From Cellulomonas sp. Root485 (GTDB lineage Bacteria; Actinomycetota; Actinomycetes; Actinomycetales; Cellulomonadaceae): a stretch of 64,000 bases of DNA. The DNA is taken from the NCBI RefSeq assembly GCF_001426705.1, contig NZ_LMFC01000003.1:108995-172994 (forward strand), in the 5' to 3' direction. How positions within the stretch are numbered: the stretch's first letter is position 1; the number at the start of each line of letters is the position of its first letter. The notes below the pieces were generated by a model that saw only the letters and a program-made list of their open reading frames with translations, had not been told where the DNA came from and did no database searches. Below are positions 17,193-26,130 of this stretch, piece after piece. A program made the position numbers and the translations under genes.

Positions 17193-17223
17193 GCCCGGCG
17201 TCCCGCGGCCCACGTCTCCTCGG

Positions 17224-17292
17224 CCGAGCTCGGTGTTTCGCGCCCAGTTTGGTGTCTGGAGCCACCGAGCTCGGCGCGACACACCGAGCTCG
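17224..17292. repeat. GAGCTCGG-family intergenic palindrome, copy 1
   Basis: Left arm from 17224 (CCGAGCTCGGTG...) and right arm ending near 17292 are imperfect complements of nearly 28 bases around a short loop. The same layout recurs at 35109-35177. It lies between the LacI gene stop and the oxidoreductase operon and could terminate transcription. Confidence 0.65.
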
Positions 17293-17343
17293 CGTGGGCA
17301 GCGAGGCCGAGGGCCGGACGGGACGGTGGTGGACGGATCGGGA

Positions 17344-17357
17344 GGCAAGCGCTTACC
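17344..17357. promoter_or_regulatory. AAGCGCTT-type LacI operator-like site
   Basis: GGCAAGCGCTTACC, nearly identical to the site at 2753, lies 7 bases before the TGAGTCGATTCA site of the oxidoreductase operon. Confidence 0.5.
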
Positions 17358-17364
17358 GTGGCGT

Positions 17365-17376
17365 TGAGTCGATTCA
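17365..17376. promoter_or_regulatory. Rhamnose-regulon operator (oxidoreductase-GH43-GH42 operon)
   Basis: TGAGTCGATTCA differs from the consensus at one position and lies 20 bases before GTG 17397, where repressor binding would block the operon. Confidence 0.65.
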
Positions 17377-17396
17377 TGCAGGCAAAGGAGCCGGAC

Positions 17397-18506
17397 GTGA
17401 CGGAGCAGGGCACGCTGAGGGTCGCCATCGTCGGAACCGGGGCGATCGCGCACGCGCACGCCGGGGTGCTGGCGCTCGACCCGCAGGCATCCGTCGTCGC
17501 GGTCGCTGACCCCAGCCCGGTGGTGCGCGACGCGTTCGCCGACCAGTACGCGGTGGCCGGCCGGTACGACAGCCTCGACGCACTCCTCGCCGCGGAGGCC
17601 GTCGACGTCGTGCACCTGTGCACCCCTCCTGGCCTGCACAAGGACCAGGCGATCGCCGCCTTGCGCGGTGGGGCCCATGTCGTCTGCGAGAAGCCACCGG
17701 TCCTCTCGCTGGCGGACCTGGACGCGGTCCTGGCGGTCGCGCGCGAGGTCGGCCGCGAGTACGCGGTCGTGTTCCAGCAGCGCACCGGGACCGCAGTGGG
17801 TCACGTGCAGCGGCTGCTCGCGGACGGCACGCTCGGTCGCCCGCTCGTCGGCGTCTGCCACACGCTCTGGTACCGCAAGCAGGAGGACTACTACGCGGTG
17901 CCGTGGCGCGGGAAGTGGGCCACGGAGGGTGGCGGGCCGCTCCTCGGGCTCGGCATCCACCAGCTCGACCTGCTCGCGTTCCTCCTGGGCGAGTGGGCCG
18001 AGGTCGACGCCCGCGCGTTCCGCCTGGACCGCGACCTGGAGACCGAGGACACGTCGACGGCGGTGATCCGGTTCGCCAACGACGCCATCGTGTCCGTGCT
18101 GACCACCGCGCTGGCGCCGCGCCAGGTCAGCTACGTGCGGGTGGACACCACGCTGGGCACGGTCGAGGTCGAGCACCTCTACGGTCATGATGCCCGCGCG
18201 TGGCGACTCACCCCTGCCCCGGCCCGGACCGGAGGAGACCCGGACGCGACGCCCGCGTCGTGGACCCTGCCGGTCGACGACGAGCCCTCCGGCCACACCC
18301 CGCTGCTCCGCGCGGTCTACTCGGCGCTGCGCTCCGGCGACCCGCTCCCAGCGGTTGCGGCGGACCCGCACCGGTCGCTGGAGCTGGTCACCGCGATCTA
18401 CGCCTCGGCCACCCTGGGCCGCCCGGTCACCAAGGCCGACCTCGCCCCAGGCAGCACCCTGCGCGACGGCTTCCTGCACGGCATCGAAGACCTCCGCCCC
18501 GCATGA
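17397..18506 (+). CDS. Gfo/Idh/MocA-family oxidoreductase
   Basis: 369 residues from GTG 17397, with AAAGGAG at 6-base spacing. The N-terminal NAD(P)-binding fold starts with VAIVGTGAIAHAHAG, and the family EKP motif appears in HVVCEKPPVLS (about residue 98). The C-terminal GFO_IDH_MocA substrate domain contains GGGPLLGLGIHQLDLL. It is the first gene of a three-gene operon with a GH43-like enzyme and GH42 (both junctions ATGA overlaps). It probably oxidises or reduces a monosaccharide, or a glycoside at C3, released during rhamnogalacturonan breakdown. The exact substrate is unknown. Confidence 0.9.
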   Translation: MTEQGTLRVAIVGTGAIAHAHAGVLALDPQASVVAVADPSPVVRDAFADQYAVAGRYDSLDALLAAEAVDVVHLCTPPGLHKDQAIAALRGGAHVVCEKPPVLSLADLDAVLAVAREVGREYAVVFQQRTGTAVGHVQRLLADGTLGRPLVGVCHTLWYRKQEDYYAVPWRGKWATEGGGPLLGLGIHQLDLLAFLLGEWAEVDARAFRLDRDLETEDTSTAVIRFANDAIVSVLTTALAPRQVSYVRVDTTLGTVEVEHLYGHDARAWRLTPAPARTGGDPDATPASWTLPVDDEPSGHTPLLRAVYSALRSGDPLPAVAADPHRSLELVTAIYASATLGRPVTKADLAPGSTLRDGFLHGIEDLRPA

Positions 18507-19543
18507 CGTCCGCCACCCCCGCAATGTCCGCACTCGGTGGGGTTCAGACCCGCACGAGTGCGGACGCAACGACTCTCGAGCCAGCAACGTCCGCACTCGA
18601 TCGCGCTCCGACCAGCACGAGTGCGGACGTCCGGTGGGCACCGGATCCCCTGTTCACCGATCCGCTGGGGGCGCCTACCGATCCGACCGTCGTCGAGGGG
18701 CCCGACGGCACCTGGTGGATGTTCGCGACGCAGCGCAGGGTCGACGACGACGGGCCCGGGGTCCGCTGGGTGCACGGGACGGACATCGCGGTCGCGACGA
18801 GCGACGACGGTGGGCTGACCTGGACGCGCCGCGGGGTGGTCGACGGACTGGACCCGGGCGAGGGCCGCAACACGCTCTGGGCACCCGAGGTCGTGTTCGC
18901 CGAGGGGCGCTTCCACCTGTTCGTCAGCTACATCACGGGGGTCCCGGAGCAGTGGGCCGGTCACGAGCGGCACATCCTGCACCACGTGTCCGACGACCTG
19001 GTGACCTGGGAGTACCGCGGAGTCGTGCCGCTGAGCTCGGACTACGTGATCGACGCGTGCGTCGCGCCGACGCCCGACGGCTACCGGATGTGGTTCAAGG
19101 ACGAGGCGGCGGGCTCGACCACCTGGTGCACCGACTCCGTCGACCTGGAGACCTGGGGGCAGTCGCGGCCGGTGATCGAGGGGCGCCCGCACGAAGGCCC
19201 GAACGTGTTCACGCTCGGTGGGTGGCACTGGATGATCGTCGACGAGTGGCGCGGCCAGGCGGTGTACCGGTCGGACGACCTGTCGCGGTGGACCCCCGAC
19301 GGGCACATCCTGGTCGAACCGCGAGGGCATCACGCGGACGTCGTCACGACCGACGACGAGGCGTGGATCTTCTCCTTCATGCACGACGTGTCACCGTTCG
19401 GTGAGACCGGCGCGGGCGAGGAGCGTGCGACGCGACCGGCCTCCATCAAGGTCGCCGTAGCCCGCGTCGTCGACGGCCACCTGGTGTGCGACCCCCACGA
19501 ACCTGTTGACCTAGACCTACGACGAGCAGCGAGGACCCGATGA
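18503..19543 (+). CDS. GH43-like five-bladed beta-propeller glycosidase
   Basis: 346 residues from ATG 18503, overlapping the upstream stop as ATGA. From residue 45 on it shows the clan GH-F/GH43-like pattern: an early Asp in TDPTVVEGPDG, NTLWAPEVVF, a central Asp in DYVIDACVAP, a Glu in HEGPNVF and GHHADVVTT. No signal peptide is evident, so it is probably intracellular, acting on imported oligosaccharides (arabinosyl or galactosyl bonds plausible). The first 43 or so residues do not belong to the fold. They are the translation of two tandem intergenic palindromes (18526-18630), giving repeated SAL...TSAD peptides. No alternative start lies between the palindromes and the catalytic domain. 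Confidence 0.8.
   Translation: MTSATPAMSALGGVQTRTSADATTLEPATSALDRAPTSTSADVRWAPDPLFTDPLGAPTDPTVVEGPDGTWWMFATQRRVDDDGPGVRWVHGTDIAVATSDDGGLTWTRRGVVDGLDPGEGRNTLWAPEVVFAEGRFHLFVSYITGVPEQWAGHERHILHHVSDDLVTWEYRGVVPLSSDYVIDACVAPTPDGYRMWFKDEAAGSTTWCTDSVDLETWGQSRPVIEGRPHEGPNVFTLGGWHWMIVDEWRGQAVYRSDDLSRWTPDGHILVEPRGHHADVVTTDDEAWIFSFMHDVSPFGETGAGEERATRPASIKVAVARVVDGHLVCDPHEPVDLDLRRAARTR
18526..18630. repeat. GTCCGCAC-family palindrome pair, lying inside a coding sequence
   Basis: Hairpin 1 pairs 18526-18536 with 18555-18565 (11 bp perfect). Hairpin 2 pairs 18588-18600 with 18618-18630 (13 bp perfect in the ACGTCCGCACTCG arm). The same palindrome family occurs intergenically at 43211 and 57235. Here it is in frame at the 5' end of the GH43-like gene. 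Confidence 0.8.
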
Positions 19544-21504
19544 TCCAGTACGGCGGCGACTACAACCCTGAGCAGTGGCCGCTGGCCACCCGCATCGAGG
19601 ACGTCGGGCTCATGCAGCAGGCCGGCGTCACGCTGGTCAGCGTCGGCATCTTCAGCTGGGCGCAGCTGGAGCCGCGCGAGGGTGAGTTCGACTTCGGCTG
19701 GCTGGACGACATCCTCGACCGGCTCCACGAGGCCGGCATCAAGGTCACGCTGGCCACCGCCACCGCGAGCCCGCCGCCGTGGCTGACGCGCAAGCACCCG
19801 GAGTTCCTGCCGGTGCTCGCGGACGGCACGGTGCTGCACCCGGGCGGTCGGCAGGCGTACCGGGTGTCGTCGCCGGCGTACCGCGAGTACGTGCTGGCGA
19901 TGACGCGGACGATGGCGGAGCGGTACGGCACGCACCCGGCGCTGGCGCTCTGGCACGTCGACAACGAGCTGGGCTGCCACGTCCCGCACGACTTCTCCGA
20001 CGACGCCGCGGCTGCGTTCCGGCGTTGGCTGGCGGACCGGTACGGCACGGTCGAGGCGCTCAACGACGCCTGGGGAACGGCGTTCTGGTCGCAGCGGTAC
20101 GACGACTTCGACGAGGTGCTGCCCCCGCGCAGCGCCCCGACGTACCCGAACCCGACGCAGCAGCTGGACTTCGCGCGGTTCTCCTCGGACGAGCTGCTGG
20201 TGCACTACCGGGCGTTGCGTGACGTGCTGCGGGAGGTCACGCCCAACGTGCCGACGACCACGAACCTGATGCTCTCCACGGGCACGAAGTGGATGGACTA
20301 CTTCTCCTGGGCCGACGACCTCGACGTCATCGCCAACGACCACTACACGCGCGCCCACGACCCGGAGGCCCACATAGAGCTCGCGTTCAGCGCGGACCTC
20401 ACGCGCGGGGTCGCCGGCGGTGACCCGTGGATGCTCATGGAGCACTCGACGAGCGCGGTGAACTGGCAGCCGCGCAACCGCACCAAGCGTCCGGGCGAGA
20501 TGCTCCGGCACTCGCTCGCGCACGTGGCCCGCGGCGCCGACGCGGTGATGTTCTTCCAGTGGCGCCAGTCCGCCGCGGGGGCGGAGAAGTTCCACTCGGC
20601 GATGCTCCCGCACGCGGGGACGGACACCGACGTGTGGCGCAACACGGTCGCGCTCGGTGAGGCGCTCACGGCGTTGAGCGAGGTGGAGGGCAGCCGCGTG
20701 CACGCCCGGGCGGCGATCGTCTTCGACTACCCGGCCTGGTGGGGCACCGAGCTCGACAGCCACCCGTCGGCCGCGGTCACCTACCCGGACCGGGTGCTCG
20801 CGCACTACCGCGCGCTGTGGCAGCGGAACGTCACGGTCGACGTCGTGCGCCCATCGGCGGACCTGTCGGGGTACTCGCTGGTCGTCGTGCCCGCGCTGTA
20901 CCTGGTCACGGACGCCGACGCCGCGAACATCGCCCGCGCAGCCGAACGGGGCGCGTCGGTGCTGGTCACGTACTTCTCGGGCATCGCCGACGAGCACGAC
21001 CACATCCGCCTCGGCGGCTACCCGGGCGCCTTCCGGGAGCTGCTGGGGGTGCGCACCGAGGAGTTCTGGGCGCTGCAGGACGGTGAGGTCCTGACGCTGG
21101 ATGACGGCACGCCCGCCGACCTCTGGTCGGAGCAGACCCACCTCGCGCCGGGGACGTCGGCAGTGCGCACGTTCGCCGACGGCGACCTCGCCGGCTGGCC
21201 CGCGCTCACGCGGCGACCCGTCGGGGCGGGGGCCGCCTGGTACCTGGGGACACGCCTCGACGCCGACGGGCTGCAGGGCGTGACGGACGCGCTGATCGCG
21301 GAGGCGGGTCTGACGCCGGAGCACGACGGGGTCGAAGCCGTCCGTCGGGTCGCCGACGACGGACGCTCGTGGCTGTTCGTCCTCAACCACTCCACGGACG
21401 AGGTGAAGGTCCCGGCATCGGGTCACGAGCTGCTCCGCGACGAGGCCGCGCCGGGTTCGGTCATCGTCGCGCCGGGTGCGGTCGCGGTGGTCCGGGAGGG
21501 CTGA
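19540..21504 (+). CDS. GH42 beta-galactosidase
   Basis: 654 residues from ATG 19540, overlapping the previous stop as ATGA. A TIM-barrel GH42 domain begins with the family hallmark GGDYNPEQWP. The acid/base Glu is in HVDNELG (E143) and the nucleophile in WMLMEHSTS (E301). A trimerisation domain (about 380-590) and a C-terminal beta domain follow. No signal peptide, so it acts on imported oligosaccharides. In this operon it would remove beta-galactose, for example from RG-I galactan side chains. Length is normal for the family. Confidence 0.95.
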   Translation: MIQYGGDYNPEQWPLATRIEDVGLMQQAGVTLVSVGIFSWAQLEPREGEFDFGWLDDILDRLHEAGIKVTLATATASPPPWLTRKHPEFLPVLADGTVLHPGGRQAYRVSSPAYREYVLAMTRTMAERYGTHPALALWHVDNELGCHVPHDFSDDAAAAFRRWLADRYGTVEALNDAWGTAFWSQRYDDFDEVLPPRSAPTYPNPTQQLDFARFSSDELLVHYRALRDVLREVTPNVPTTTNLMLSTGTKWMDYFSWADDLDVIANDHYTRAHDPEAHIELAFSADLTRGVAGGDPWMLMEHSTSAVNWQPRNRTKRPGEMLRHSLAHVARGADAVMFFQWRQSAAGAEKFHSAMLPHAGTDTDVWRNTVALGEALTALSEVEGSRVHARAAIVFDYPAWWGTELDSHPSAAVTYPDRVLAHYRALWQRNVTVDVVRPSADLSGYSLVVVPALYLVTDADAANIARAAERGASVLVTYFSGIADEHDHIRLGGYPGAFRELLGVRTEEFWALQDGEVLTLDDGTPADLWSEQTHLAPGTSAVRTFADGDLAGWPALTRRPVGAGAAWYLGTRLDADGLQGVTDALIAEAGLTPEHDGVEAVRRVADDGRSWLFVLNHSTDEVKVPASGHELLRDEAAPGSVIVAPGAVAVVREG

Positions 21505-21622
21505 CCGGCCGCGTCGTCTCCGCGTGCCGCACCGTCCGAGCCTGGCTACTGTGCCCCGAATGCCCTCAGGGGCATGCCCGGGCCACGTCAGGGCCGATCC
21601 ACACGGACGAGAGGACTTCTCA

Positions 21623-22015
21623 GTGAACACGGTCAGCAAGGTCAGCAGAGCGCTCGCCGCGGCAGCGCTCGCCACCGCCGGACTCTTCGCGGGTGCCTCC
21701 GCCGCGAGCGCGCACACCACGACGGTGGACGCGGTCATTCAGGTCAACGGCGAGTGGAAGGCCTATGCCACGCTGAACACCGGCACGGGCATCCTGTGCG
21801 TCCGTGCATACCACTCGGTGCCTGGCGCGACGGCTTACGCGTCGGTCGTGGCCGGGAACGGCCAGCACGGCGCGGTCCTGGACCGCGGTGGAGACTCCGA
21901 CCGGAGCTGCACGCAGCTCTACGGGTACTACCACGGGCAGTACGCGACCCTGTTCGTGGAGTTCATCAACTCGGCCGGACAGCAGACGGTGAAGAACGTG
22001 GGCTTCTACTACTGA
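21623..22015 (+). CDS. Small secreted protein of unknown function (130 aa)
   Basis: GTG 21623, preceded by GAGAGGA, encodes a Sec signal peptide ending near ASAASA (about residue 30). The mature domain of about 100 residues is rich in Tyr, Gly and Thr and has two Cys residues (in ILCVRA and RSCTQLY) that may form a disulfide. Small beta-rich exported proteins of this kind are frequent in actinobacteria. I do not recognise the family. The 118 bases upstream show no clear operator. Confidence 0.75.
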   Translation: MNTVSKVSRALAAAALATAGLFAGASAASAHTTTVDAVIQVNGEWKAYATLNTGTGILCVRAYHSVPGATAYASVVAGNGQHGAVLDRGGDSDRSCTQLYGYYHGQYATLFVEFINSAGQQTVKNVGFYY

Positions 22016-22026
22016 CACGAGCGGCC

Positions 22027-22065
22027 GGAGCTGGGCCTGGCGGTCATCTGCCCAGGTCCAGCTCC
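22027..22065. terminator. Probable bidirectional terminator
   Basis: GGAGCTGGGCCTGG (22027-22040) pairs with 22052-22065 with one G:T. The hairpin lies between the convergent small secreted protein gene and the YcaQ-like gene, overlapping the end of the latter. Confidence 0.5.
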
Positions 22066-23138
22066 AGCCACTGCGCCAGGTCCTCGATCTCGGCGTCGAC
22101 CGCGGCACGGGCATCGGCGGTCCACGGCTCGTCCTCGTGCACGGCGTTGACCCGCAGCACACCTGCCTTCAGGTCGGCCGTCGCGTCGACCTTGCCCACC
22201 AGCCGGTCACCGACGAGCACGGGGAGCGCGTAGTAGCCCCACCGGCGGGAGGCGACCGGCTTGAACATCTCGAGGATGTAGTCGAACTCGAAGATGTCGG
22301 TCATGCGCTTGCGGTCGTGCAGGAGCAGGTCGAACGGGGACAGCAACGCCGCCCGGCCCTCGAAGGGCACGTCGAGCTGCGCAGGGTCCACCCGCCACTC
22401 GCCCCGGACGCCCTCGACGACGGCAGGCTCACCGGCCTCCGCGACGTCGACCGGCTCGACCGGCTGCTCGGGCCCGCGCCGCCGCGCGATGCCGAGCGCC
22501 GCGAGCCGGCGTTCGTCGCGGACCCGGAACGCCTCCTCCAGCGGAACCGGCGGCACGGGCGGGTAGACGCGCTCCGCCAGGTCCCAGAGCCGGTCGCGCC
22601 CGGTGCCCCCGGCCGGGGCGACGTCGCCCATCTGCACCATCAGACCGAGCAGCATCTGGACGTTGCGGTTGTTGTTCCAGCCGGTCGACTTCCACGGCCG
22701 CACGCACGTGTCGGGCAGCTCGCTGATCGGCAGCGGCCCGTCGGCACGCAGGATCTCGAGGATGTCCTGCCGGCAGCCCTCGTTGTCCGCGACCCACTGC
22801 CGGTTGGACCGCTGCCAGTCCTTGAGCCGGTCCCCCACGCCGGGCCACACCGCCATCTCGGCGCGGTAGAGCGCGATGTCCTGCGCGACGCGCAGCGTGC
22901 CGCGGTACTCGAGGATCGACTGCTGGTCGACGGCGTCCTCGAGCTCACGCGGGTCGTACGCCGAGCCGATCCGGCTCCACAGGACCAGGTCCGCGCTGGG
23001 CGCGATCGCACTGGTCGGGTTCAGCAGGAGGAGCCACAGGTCGTGCACCGTCTCGTGCACGTCCGTCGGCCGGTCCGCCGTCAGGCGCTGGGCACGCACC
23101 GCGATGCGGCGGGCGTCGGCACGGGTGAGGTGGTGCAC
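22044..23138 (-). CDS. Winged-helix DNA glycosylase-like protein, YcaQ/AlkZ family (HTH_42)
   Basis: About 364 residues from GTG 23138 (VHHLTRADARRIAVRAQ). The sequence follows the crosslink-repair glycosylase YcaQ/AlkZ family: an N-terminal LTRADARRIAVRAQ helix, a winged-helix tandem (DILEILRADGPLPISEL), then LLSPFDLLLHDRKRMTDIFEFDYILE and WGYYALPVLVGDRLVGKVD. YcaQ unhooks interstrand crosslinks. Start choice is tentative; GTG 23162 is an alternative. It is divergent from the ABC exporter genes and unconnected to the sugar genes. Confidence 0.85.
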   Translation of the reverse strand: MHHLTRADARRIAVRAQRLTADRPTDVHETVHDLWLLLLNPTSAIAPSADLVLWSRIGSAYDPRELEDAVDQQSILEYRGTLRVAQDIALYRAEMAVWPGVGDRLKDWQRSNRQWVADNEGCRQDILEILRADGPLPISELPDTCVRPWKSTGWNNNRNVQMLLGLMVQMGDVAPAGGTGRDRLWDLAERVYPPVPPVPLEEAFRVRDERRLAALGIARRRGPEQPVEPVDVAEAGEPAVVEGVRGEWRVDPAQLDVPFEGRAALLSPFDLLLHDRKRMTDIFEFDYILEMFKPVASRRWGYYALPVLVGDRLVGKVDATADLKAGVLRVNAVHEDEPWTADARAAVDAEIEDLAQWLELDLGR

Positions 23139-23176
23139 GCTCGGCAGACTAGGCCTGGCCACCGACAGATGTTTCG

Positions 23177-24121
23177 ATGGTCGCCATGGGTGCACTGACG
23201 ATGGAGTCCCTCCACAAGACATATGGCGAGGTCCGAGCGCTGCACGACCTGTCGATGGAGGTGCGGGCCGGTGAGATCGTCGGCTTCGTCGGCTCCAACG
23301 GGGCGGGCAAGTCGACGACGATGCGGATCGTGCTCGGCGTGCTGGAGGCCGACTCCGGCGAGGTGCGCTGGGACGGCCGGCCGATCGACCTCGCGGTCCG
23401 GCAGCGCATCGGGTACATGCCCGAGGAGCGTGGCCTCTACCCGCGGATGAAGGTCAGCGACCAGCTGGTCTACCTCGCGCGGCTGCACGGTCTGGACCCG
23501 TCGTCGGCGAAGGCCGCGATGGAGCACTGGACGGAGGTCCTCGGCATCGCGGAGCGGCGCGGCGACGAGATCCTCAAGCTGTCGCTGGGCAACCAGCAGC
23601 GCGTCCAGCTGGCCGCGGCGCTCGTGCACTCCCCCGACATCCTGGTGCTCGACGAGCCGTTCTCCGGTCTGGACCCCGTCGCGGTCGACGTGATGAGCGG
23701 GGTGCTGCGCGAGCAGGCCGCGGCGGGCGTGCCGGTGCTGTTCTCGTCGCACCAGCTCGAGCTCGTCGAGTCCCTGTGCGACCGCGTCGGGATCATCAAG
23801 AGCGGATCGATGGTGAAGTTCGGCGGGATCGAGGAGCTGCGCCGCACGGACGACCGGCGATGGGTGGTCGACGGCCCACCGGCGACCTCGTGGATCACCG
23901 CGGTGCCGTCGGCCCAGGTGGTCTCGACGCAGGGGCCGCGGACCGTGGTCGAGGCGCGGGGGCAGTCCGCCGACGGGGTCGACCAGGAGATCCTGCGCGC
24001 GGCGATGGCAGCCGGTCCGGTGCACGAGTTCAGTCTCCTGCGACCGTCCCTGACCGAGCTGTACCGGCACGTCGTGACGGCCGACTCCACCACGACCGAC
24101 CGAGAGACGGTGTCCGCATGA
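23177..24121 (+). CDS. ABC transporter ATP-binding protein (NatA-like)
   Basis: 314 residues. It has a complete ATPase: Walker A GSNGAGKS (about residues 39-46), Q-loop region YMPEERGLYP, a signature in the variant form LSLGNQQRVQLA, and Walker B ILVLDEPFSGLDP. A C-terminal extension of about 90 residues (DUF4162-like position) follows. ATG 23177, 23186 and 23201 are all possible starts; none has a strong ribosome site. The stop overlaps the permease start as ATGA. The pair forms an ABC-2-type exporter like sodium exporter NatAB; the substrate is unknown. Confidence 0.92.
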   Translation: MVAMGALTMESLHKTYGEVRALHDLSMEVRAGEIVGFVGSNGAGKSTTMRIVLGVLEADSGEVRWDGRPIDLAVRQRIGYMPEERGLYPRMKVSDQLVYLARLHGLDPSSAKAAMEHWTEVLGIAERRGDEILKLSLGNQQRVQLAAALVHSPDILVLDEPFSGLDPVAVDVMSGVLREQAAAGVPVLFSSHQLELVESLCDRVGIIKSGSMVKFGGIEELRRTDDRRWVVDGPPATSWITAVPSAQVVSTQGPRTVVEARGQSADGVDQEILRAAMAAGPVHEFSLLRPSLTELYRHVVTADSTTTDRETVSA

Positions 24122-25329
24122 ACCCCCGCCCGAACGTCGTCGAGATCTCGAACGGCGCCGCCATCCGGCTCATCGCCGGGCGCGAGATTAGCACCCGCGT
24201 GCGGTCCAAGGCGTTCGTCTGGACCACCGTCGCGCTCGTCGCCGCCGTCGTGCTCGGTGGGGTCCTGCTGCACTTCGTCGGGTCGCAGTCCGACACCGCC
24301 CAGAAGGTCGGCGTGACTCCCGAGGCGTCGGGGGTCGCCGAGCAGCTCGTCGCCCTCGGCTCGGTCCTGGGCACCACGATCGAGACGCAGGGCGTCGAGT
24401 CCGCCGAGGCCGAGGCGCTGCTGAAGGACGGGACCGTGAGCGCGGTGGTGACGGGTACCGACCCCCTGACCGTCCTCGTGCACACCGAGCTGCCCGACGC
24501 GCTGGCGCCTGTGCTCGGGTCGCTCGCGCAGCAGGAGGCGCTGTCGTCGGCGGTCACCGAGCTCGGCGGCGACCCGGGCGAGGTCGGCCGCGAGATCGCT
24601 CAGGCCGCCCCCGACGTGACCGCGCTCGAACCCGAGCCGGAGCGCGACAATGCGCAGGTCGTCGCCGGGTTCGTCGCGGGCATCCTGTTGTTCATCTCCC
24701 TCATGACCGCCGGTCAGCTGGTCGCGCAGGGCGTCGTCGAGGAGAAGTCGTCGCGCGTCGTGGAGCTGCTGCTGGCGACCGTGCGGCCGTGGCAGCTCAT
24801 GGCCGGCAAGGTGCTGGGCATCGGGGTCATCGGGCTGACCCAGGTGGTGCTCGTCGTCGGCGCCGGTGCGGGCACGGCGGCGGCGCTGGGCCTCGTCGAC
24901 GCCAGCTCGATCAACCTGGGCGTCACGGCACTCTGGGTGATCATCTGGTTCGTCGTCGGCTTCACGATGTACGCCCTGGCGCTCGCCGCCCTCGCGGCGC
25001 TGGTCTCGCGGCAGGAGGACGTCGGCTCGGTGACCGCCCCCGTCATGACGCTGATGATGATCCCGTACCTCATCGGCGTCAGCATCGCGCCGTGGGACCC
25101 GGACAACCCGCTCGTCGTGGTCCTCAGCTTCGTGCCGTTCTGCGCCCCGATGCTCATGCCGATCCGGATCGCGCTCGGGGAGGTGGCGCCGTGGGAGGTC
25201 GCACTGTCCCTCGGGCTCTCGCTGGCGCTGATCCCCGTGCTGGTCTGGCTGGCGGGCCGGATCTACTCGAACGCCGTCCTGCGCAGCGGCGGCCGGGTGA
25301 AGTTGAAGGACGCGCTGACGGCGTCGTAG
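24118..25329 (+). CDS. ABC-2-type transporter permease (NatB-like)
   Basis: 403 residues from ATG 24118, coupled by ATGA to the ATPase gene. An N-terminal transmembrane helix (about 32-55) is followed by an extracytoplasmic domain of about 125 residues. Five or six helices come next, with the family stretch VVEEKSSRVVELLLATVRPWQLMAGKVLG. This is the DUF/ABC2_membrane_3 (NatB/YhaP) layout. It forms the membrane part of the exporter. Confidence 0.9.
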   Translation: MNPRPNVVEISNGAAIRLIAGREISTRVRSKAFVWTTVALVAAVVLGGVLLHFVGSQSDTAQKVGVTPEASGVAEQLVALGSVLGTTIETQGVESAEAEALLKDGTVSAVVTGTDPLTVLVHTELPDALAPVLGSLAQQEALSSAVTELGGDPGEVGREIAQAAPDVTALEPEPERDNAQVVAGFVAGILLFISLMTAGQLVAQGVVEEKSSRVVELLLATVRPWQLMAGKVLGIGVIGLTQVVLVVGAGAGTAAALGLVDASSINLGVTALWVIIWFVVGFTMYALALAALAALVSRQEDVGSVTAPVMTLMMIPYLIGVSIAPWDPDNPLVVVLSFVPFCAPMLMPIRIALGEVAPWEVALSLGLSLALIPVLVWLAGRIYSNAVLRSGGRVKLKDALTAS

Positions 25330-25402
25330 GCGTTTTCGCAGGTCAGGTGGGTGTTCACCGGAGTCATTCGGGGGTTGCATCTGGACGCATGTCCCAGAGA
25401 GG

Positions 25403-26056
25403 ATGCCCGACATGTCCGCTCCCCCGCCGCCCGATGTCGTCGAGCCGTTGCACCCGTCCGGCATCGCGGAGGCGGCGACGGTGCTGGCGGCCGCCCTGGC
25501 CGACGACCCCGGATTCGTCCACCTGTTCCCCGTGCGCGCCCGGCGAGAACGCGAGCTGCGCGCGATGTACCGGATGACCCTCTCCGACTCGGTGCAGCAC
25601 GGCCACGCCTTCGTGACTCGGCTGGACGGCATGGTGACCGGCGCGATCGCTCTCTACCCTCCGGGTACCTACCCGATGACCCCCGCCCGCTGGTGGCGTC
25701 AGGCGTTCCGGATCGTGCGGATCGCCGTCAACACCCGCGAGCACAGCCTCGGCATCATCAAGTTCGGCGACGTCACGTCCGCCGGCGTGCCGTGCGACTC
25801 CTGGTACGTCGAGGCGCTCGGGGTGCGGCCCGACCTGCAGCGCGCCGGTCGCGGCAAGCGGCTCATGGCCACGGTGTTCGGGCTCATCGACGACGCCGGG
25901 GCACCGTCCTACCTGGAGACCACCAAGCCCGACAACGTCGGCTACTACACCGCCCTCGGGTACAACCCGGTGAAGTCGCGCGTGCCGCTGGGCGACCCCG
26001 ACAACGGGCCGTGGATCTTCCCGATGCGCCGCGAGGTTGTCGGTACCGGCGTCTAG
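25403..26056 (+). CDS. GNAT-family N-acetyltransferase
   Basis: 217 residues from ATG 25403, or ATG 25412 (MSAPPPPD), which sits better behind AGAGAGG. The GNAT core is visible: SWYVEALGVRPDLQRAGRGKRLM supplies the strand-4 to motif-A acetyl-CoA loop (R-A-G-R-G-K), and YYTALGYNPV is the usual C-terminal motif. Probably acetylates a small amine; the target is unknown. No operon partner on either side is closely coupled. Confidence 0.85.
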   Translation: MPDMSAPPPPDVVEPLHPSGIAEAATVLAAALADDPGFVHLFPVRARRERELRAMYRMTLSDSVQHGHAFVTRLDGMVTGAIALYPPGTYPMTPARWWRQAFRIVRIAVNTREHSLGIIKFGDVTSAGVPCDSWYVEALGVRPDLQRAGRGKRLMATVFGLIDDAGAPSYLETTKPDNVGYYTALGYNPVKSRVPLGDPDNGPWIFPMRREVVGTGV

Positions 26057-26130
26057 CGTCTGCTCGCGGACGTCCGACGTGACCTTCCAGGTGACATCAA
26101 GATCCGGCGTCCCGATGCCGACTGACAGTC

